Shown here: piece after piece, positions 14,281-16,936 of the stretch
Position numbering within the stretch: position 1 is the stretch's first letter
Layout of the letters: each line of letters opens with the position of its first letter
NCBI GenBank assembly: GCA_964520055.1
Contig: CAZFME010000044.1
Location: 1 to 16,936 of the forward strand
Length of the DNA stretch: 16,936 bases
Direction of reading: 5' to 3'
DNA from: DUNY01 sp964520055
Lineage (GTDB): Bacteria; Bacillota; Thermosediminibacteria; Thermosediminibacterales; Tepidanaerobacteraceae
Made by a program: the position numbers and the translations under genes
The notes under the pieces: model-generated
Databases searched by the model: none
What the model was told of the DNA's origin: nothing
What the model saw: the letters and a program-made list of their open reading frames with translations, nothing else

Positions 14281-14817
14281 GTGCGTAGAGCTATTTTCTC
14301 GGTGCTCGTTCACAACGAGTATGGTGTGGTTACAAGGATTTCCGGGTTATTTACCAGACGAGGCTTTAACATCACGAGCTTTACAGGTGAGGAAACTGAA
14401 GACCCCAAAATATCCCGTATCACTATCGTGGCTGAAGGAGATGAGCGGGAACTTGCTCAGATAAAAAGCCAGGTGGAAAAACTAGTGGATGTCATTAAAG
14501 TTGTGGAGCTTGACGTAAAGGTATCGGTTCAGCGAGAACTTGCACTTATCAAAGTCAGAACCGATGACAAAAATCGAACAGAAGTGTTTCAAATAGTTGA
14601 ATCATTCCGGGGCAAAATAGTGGACATCGAACCCGAATCGGTAATTATAGAGCTTACAGGGGATGTAAATAAAGTCAAAGCCTTTTTAAATATGATGAAA
14701 CACTATGGTATAATTGAGATAGTCAGGACCGGCGGTATAGCCTTACAACGAGGCAGGGAGAGTATATACGACGCACCGGATCCGGATAGGACACAAGTAA
14801 AGGAGGAAAGCGAATGA
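14281..14817 (+). CDS. ilvN: Acetolactate synthase regulatory (small) subunit
   Basis: Regulatory subunit of acetohydroxyacid synthase, which starts valine, leucine and isoleucine synthesis; it confers valine feedback inhibition and raises activity of the catalytic subunit IlvB. An N-terminal ACT domain (about 3-75: AIFSVLVHNEYGVVTRISGLF, with GFNITSFTG) is followed by the ALS small-subunit C-terminal domain (about 80-160). At 178 aa it is a little longer than the usual 160-170 because of a charged tail. GTG start behind AAAGGAAGG. Its last codons overlap ilvD by 4 nt (ATGA), pointing to translational coupling. The gene normally upstream, ilvB, is not here; the neighbour is the prepilin peptidase gene. 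It is also called ilvH. Confidence 0.95.
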   Translation: MRRAIFSVLVHNEYGVVTRISGLFTRRGFNITSFTGEETEDPKISRITIVAEGDERELAQIKSQVEKLVDVIKVVELDVKVSVQRELALIKVRTDDKNRTEVFQIVESFRGKIVDIEPESVIIELTGDVNKVKAFLNMMKHYGIIEIVRTGGIALQRGRESIYDAPDPDRTQVKEESE

Positions 14818-16472
14818 TTAGTGACAGAGTAAAGAAAGGTACAATGAGGGCACCCCATCGGTCGCTGTTTTACGCCATGGGATATACCAAGGAAGAATTG
14901 AATAGACCTCTTATCGGCATTGTGAACGCTCAAAATGAGATAATCCCGGGGCATTTTCACTTAAATACCATAGCCCAAGCGGCGAAAATCGGCGTTTCAA
15001 TGGCTGGCGGCACACCTATGGAGTTTCCGGCTATAGGAGTATGTGACGGTATTGTAATGGGGCATGTAGGTATGAAGTATTCGCTTGCCACTAGGGAACT
15101 TATTGCCGATTCGATTGAGGCCGTGGCTATTGCTCACGGGTTTGACGGTCTGATACTTATTCCCAACTGTGATAAAATAGTGCCTGCTATGCTTATGGCC
15201 GCAGCCCGGATTAATATTCCTGCAGTGGTTGTAAGTGGAGGTCCCATGTATGCCGGCAGATATAAAGGAGAAGATGTGGACCTTAACACCTGCTTTGAAA
15301 AAGTATCAGCATTTACATCGGGAAATATTACAGAGCAAGAACTAGATGAAGTAGAACTAGAGGCCTGTCCCGGCTGTGGGTCCTGTTCGGGAATATTTAC
15401 TGCAAATTCCATGAACTGCTTGACGGAGGTGTTGGGCATGGGCCTTCCCGGCAACGGCACCATTGCTGCTAACACCGGTGCTCGTATAGCCTTGGCGAAA
15501 AAGGCTGGAATGCAGGTTATGGAAATGGTAAAGCGGGACATCAAGCCGCGAGATATAATGACAAGAGAGGCCTTTGAAAATGCCATCACTGTTGATATGG
15601 GCATGGCCGGATCAACCAATACGGTGCTGCACCTGCCGGCAATTGCCAACGAAGCCGGAATCAAGCTGGAGCTGGATTTATTTGATGAAATAAGCAAAAA
15701 AACACCGTACCTTACCAAACTCAGTCCCAGTGGGCATCACCACGTGCAGGACCTTCATGAGGCCGGAGGAATCCCTGCACTTATGAAGGAACTTTCCAAA
15801 AAAGGGCTGTTAAACCTGGAATTAATGACGGTTACCGGTAAAACCATCGGAGAAAACATTGCCGAGATTGAAATAAAAAATGACCAAGTAATTCGACGGC
15901 TAGAAGACCCATATAGAGAGACTGGAGGTCTGGCTATACTTCGGGGTAACATTGCTCCTGACGGTGCCGTAGTCAAGGAGGCTGCAGTAGCACCGGAAAT
16001 GCTCTTTCACGAAGGCCCGGCCAAGATTTATAATTCAGAAGAAGAGGTTACAGAAGCCATTTTTTCCGGTAAGATTCAAAAAGGTGATGTATTGGTTATC
16101 CGCTACGAAGGGCCCAAGGGAGGTCCCGGCATGCGGGAAATGCTTTCCCCTACTTCATCCATAGCCGGTATGGGCCTGGATAAAGATGTGGCCCTTATTA
16201 CCGACGGCCGATTTTCCGGAGCAACACGGGGGGCCTCTATCGGGCATATTTCACCTGAAGCCATGGAAGGAGGACCTATAGGGCTACTTCGCAATGGGGA
16301 TATAATTCGCATAGATATAAAACAACGTAAGATTGACGTCCTTCTTTCAGATGAAGAACTGGCCGACCGTAAGGCCAAATGGCAGCAGCCGGAGCCCAAT
16401 ATAAAGACCGGGTATCTCTCTCGCTACGCCAGGTTGGTTACATCGGCCTCAACAGGTGCAGTGTTAAAATAG
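14814..16472 (+). CDS. ilvD: Dihydroxy-acid dehydratase
   Basis: Fe-S dehydratase that converts 2,3-dihydroxy-3-methylbutanoate and -pentanoate to the 2-oxo acids of valine/leucine and isoleucine. C119 in PNCDKIVP and the cluster CPGCGSCSGIF (C185, C188, C191) supply cluster ligands; GRFSGATRGASIGHISPEA near the C-terminus is the family signature. At 552 aa it is full length. The N-terminal cluster Cys of the TPCN type is absent (NAQNEIIPGH here), so the cluster is more likely of the oxygen-sensitive [4Fe-4S] kind; C77 could be an extra ligand. GGAGG lies 6-7 nt before the ATG, inside ilvN. Coupled to ilvN, it likely shares the promoter near 14071-14100. ilvB, ilvC and leu genes are not in view. 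Confidence 0.97.
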   Translation: MISDRVKKGTMRAPHRSLFYAMGYTKEELNRPLIGIVNAQNEIIPGHFHLNTIAQAAKIGVSMAGGTPMEFPAIGVCDGIVMGHVGMKYSLATRELIADSIEAVAIAHGFDGLILIPNCDKIVPAMLMAAARINIPAVVVSGGPMYAGRYKGEDVDLNTCFEKVSAFTSGNITEQELDEVELEACPGCGSCSGIFTANSMNCLTEVLGMGLPGNGTIAANTGARIALAKKAGMQVMEMVKRDIKPRDIMTREAFENAITVDMGMAGSTNTVLHLPAIANEAGIKLELDLFDEISKKTPYLTKLSPSGHHHVQDLHEAGGIPALMKELSKKGLLNLELMTVTGKTIGENIAEIEIKNDQVIRRLEDPYRETGGLAILRGNIAPDGAVVKEAAVAPEMLFHEGPAKIYNSEEEVTEAIFSGKIQKGDVLVIRYEGPKGGPGMREMLSPTSSIAGMGLDKDVALITDGRFSGATRGASIGHISPEAMEGGPIGLLRNGDIIRIDIKQRKIDVLLSDEELADRKAKWQQPEPNIKTGYLSRYARLVTSASTGAVLK

Positions 16473-16483
16473 CATCTTTAAAA

Positions 16484-16600
16484 TCCTCTGTGGTGAAGGT
16501 AATGACAAACAATCTCTTTTAAGCAAGACCTATGGTATTTTTCATAACCGGCGGTTAAAGACCGGGCAAACGCATTGTGGCAATTGACCGATGCACCATC
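16484..16600 (+). repeat. Structured RNA element, decayed and truncated copy C
   Basis: Lines up with copies A and B: GACAAACAATC (as in B), TTTAAGCAAGACC and ATAACCGGCGGTTAAAGA (close to A), GGGCAAACGCA and GGATG-like GCCGATGCA remnants. The GACC/GGTT helix (16527-16555) survives with an inner TATG/CATA stem that replaces GTTAT/ATAAC of copy A. The 3' half, including both closing-stem partners, is missing. It sits just behind ilvD and before no plus-strand gene in view, so it is a relic or an independent insertion. Confidence 0.6.
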
Positions 16601-16607
16601 GTCAGTA

Positions 16608-16628
16608 GGGGCGACCTGTGGTCGCCCG
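16608..16628. repeat. Short GC-rich palindromic repeat
   Basis: GGGCGACC (16609-16616) and GGTCGCCC (16620-16627) form a perfect 8-bp stem with loop TGT, in the context AGTAGGGGCGACC. Similar GTAGGGGCG...CGCCC palindromes are scattered in many Clostridia and other genomes. It begins where copy C loses similarity. It lacks a T tract, so it is unlikely to be the ilvD terminator. Confidence 0.65.
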
Positions 16629-16701
16629 TTCTTAGTTTCTGAAGTAAATAGGGATGTTTTCCCTAAAACCTTTTACGGAATAATATTAATCAAAAAACAA
16701 T

Positions 16702-16737
16702 CCCCTGATCTTACAAGATTTATTTACAGATCAGGGG
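16702..16737. terminator. Bidirectional terminator between ilvD and the LysM gene
   Basis: A perfect 10-bp stem CCCCTGATCT (16702-16711) / AGATCAGGGG (16728-16737) with a 16-nt loop. The minus-strand continuation is GATTGTTTTTTG, a good T tract for the LysM gene; the plus-strand side is TGTTTAATTTT, acceptable for ilvD. The remainder of 16629-16701 shows only a small TAGGG/CCCTA hairpin (16649-16665). Confidence 0.85.
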
Positions 16738-16746
16738 TGTTTAATT

Positions 16747-16936
16747 TTACCGAAATCCGATAATGGGAATTCTGAGAATTTGTCCGGGATATATGACATC
16801 ATTTGGGCCTTCAAGGTGATTTGCCTCTACGATTCCCTCAACAGTAGAATCAAACCTCCGTGCAATAGCCGCTAGTGTATCTCCTCGCTGCACTACATAA
16901 AGGACCTCCTGCCTTATATAGGGCTGCAGCATTGAA
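16747..16936 (-). CDS. LysM-domain protein, C-terminal part (cut by window edge)
   Basis: The last 62 or so residues are a LysM peptidoglycan-binding module: YVVQRGDTLAAIARRFDSTV, then IVEANHL and NDVIYPGQILRIP, ending a few residues later. The minus-strand frame stays open to the window edge. An in-frame ATG at 16932-16930 has no visible ribosome binding site, so the protein most likely begins outside the window and may hold more LysM repeats or an enzymatic domain. Expected outside the membrane, at the cell wall or spore coat. It ends at the bidirectional terminator shared with ilvD. Confidence 0.85.
   Translation of the reverse strand, partial: SMLQPYIRQEVLYVVQRGDTLAAIARRFDSTVEGIVEANHLEGPNDVIYPGQILRIPIIGFR

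Noticed and set aside
1..16936. CRISPR arrays, tRNA or rRNA genes, and insertion-sequence transposases
   Set aside because: No regularly spaced repeats, no cloverleaf with a TTCGA-type T arm, and no transposase reading frame seen on either strand.

Overview
The window looks like a chromosomal segment of a low-GC Gram-positive anaerobe, most likely class Clostridia. The reasons are strong AGGAGG-type ribosome binding sites, frequent TTG/GTG starts, a sigma-54/cysteine desulfidase pair of the kind known from Clostridioides difficile, a MocR/PdxR-pdxS pair and a Gram-positive-style type IV pilus cluster. Genus cannot be fixed from the sequence.

Layout: (1) 1-308, minus: 5' part of a Sir2 NAD-dependent deacylase. 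(2) 575-3916, plus: a sigma-54 activator with a Cys-rich sensor domain, then an L-cysteine desulfidase (CyuA/CdsB family) behind a perfect -24/-12 promoter; a decayed C-terminus of a CoA-disulfide reductase/NADH oxidase-type flavoprotein follows. (3) 4213-7275, plus: UbiA-type prenyltransferase, long-chain polyprenyl diphosphate synthase and a FadR-type GntR regulator. The first two could make and attach a polyprenyl tail, as in quinone synthesis. (4) 7287-9848: PdxR-like MocR regulator divergent from pdxS, with paired operators and overlapping promoters; pdxT is absent. (5) 9850-10929, minus: 6-phosphofructokinase, tail to tail with pdxS. (6) 11228-14012, plus: type IV pilus genes, consisting of an internally deleted and frameshifted pilB remnant, pilT, a prepilin and prepilin peptidase. 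(7) 14281-16472, plus: ilvN-ilvD of branched-chain amino acid synthesis, overlapping by 4 nt, without ilvB. (8) 16747-16936, minus: C-terminus of a LysM protein.

The most unusual content is a dispersed structured element of about 260-275 nt. Copy A (5217-5490) lies before the polyprenyl synthase, copy B (12981-13242) before the prepilin peptidase, and copy C (about 16484-16600) is a decayed copy behind ilvD. A and B share long-range closing stems and several internal helices that are kept by compensatory or wobble changes, so the element is very probably a folded RNA rather than a plain DNA repeat. Sequence 5' of the shared start differs between copies. I cannot assign the family by eye; an OMEGA/HEARO-type RNA (IsrB/IscB partner), a raiA-like RNA or an undescribed leader RNA are the options. 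Both A and B make naive gene calls start inside the RNA, and I moved the starts of the two downstream genes accordingly.
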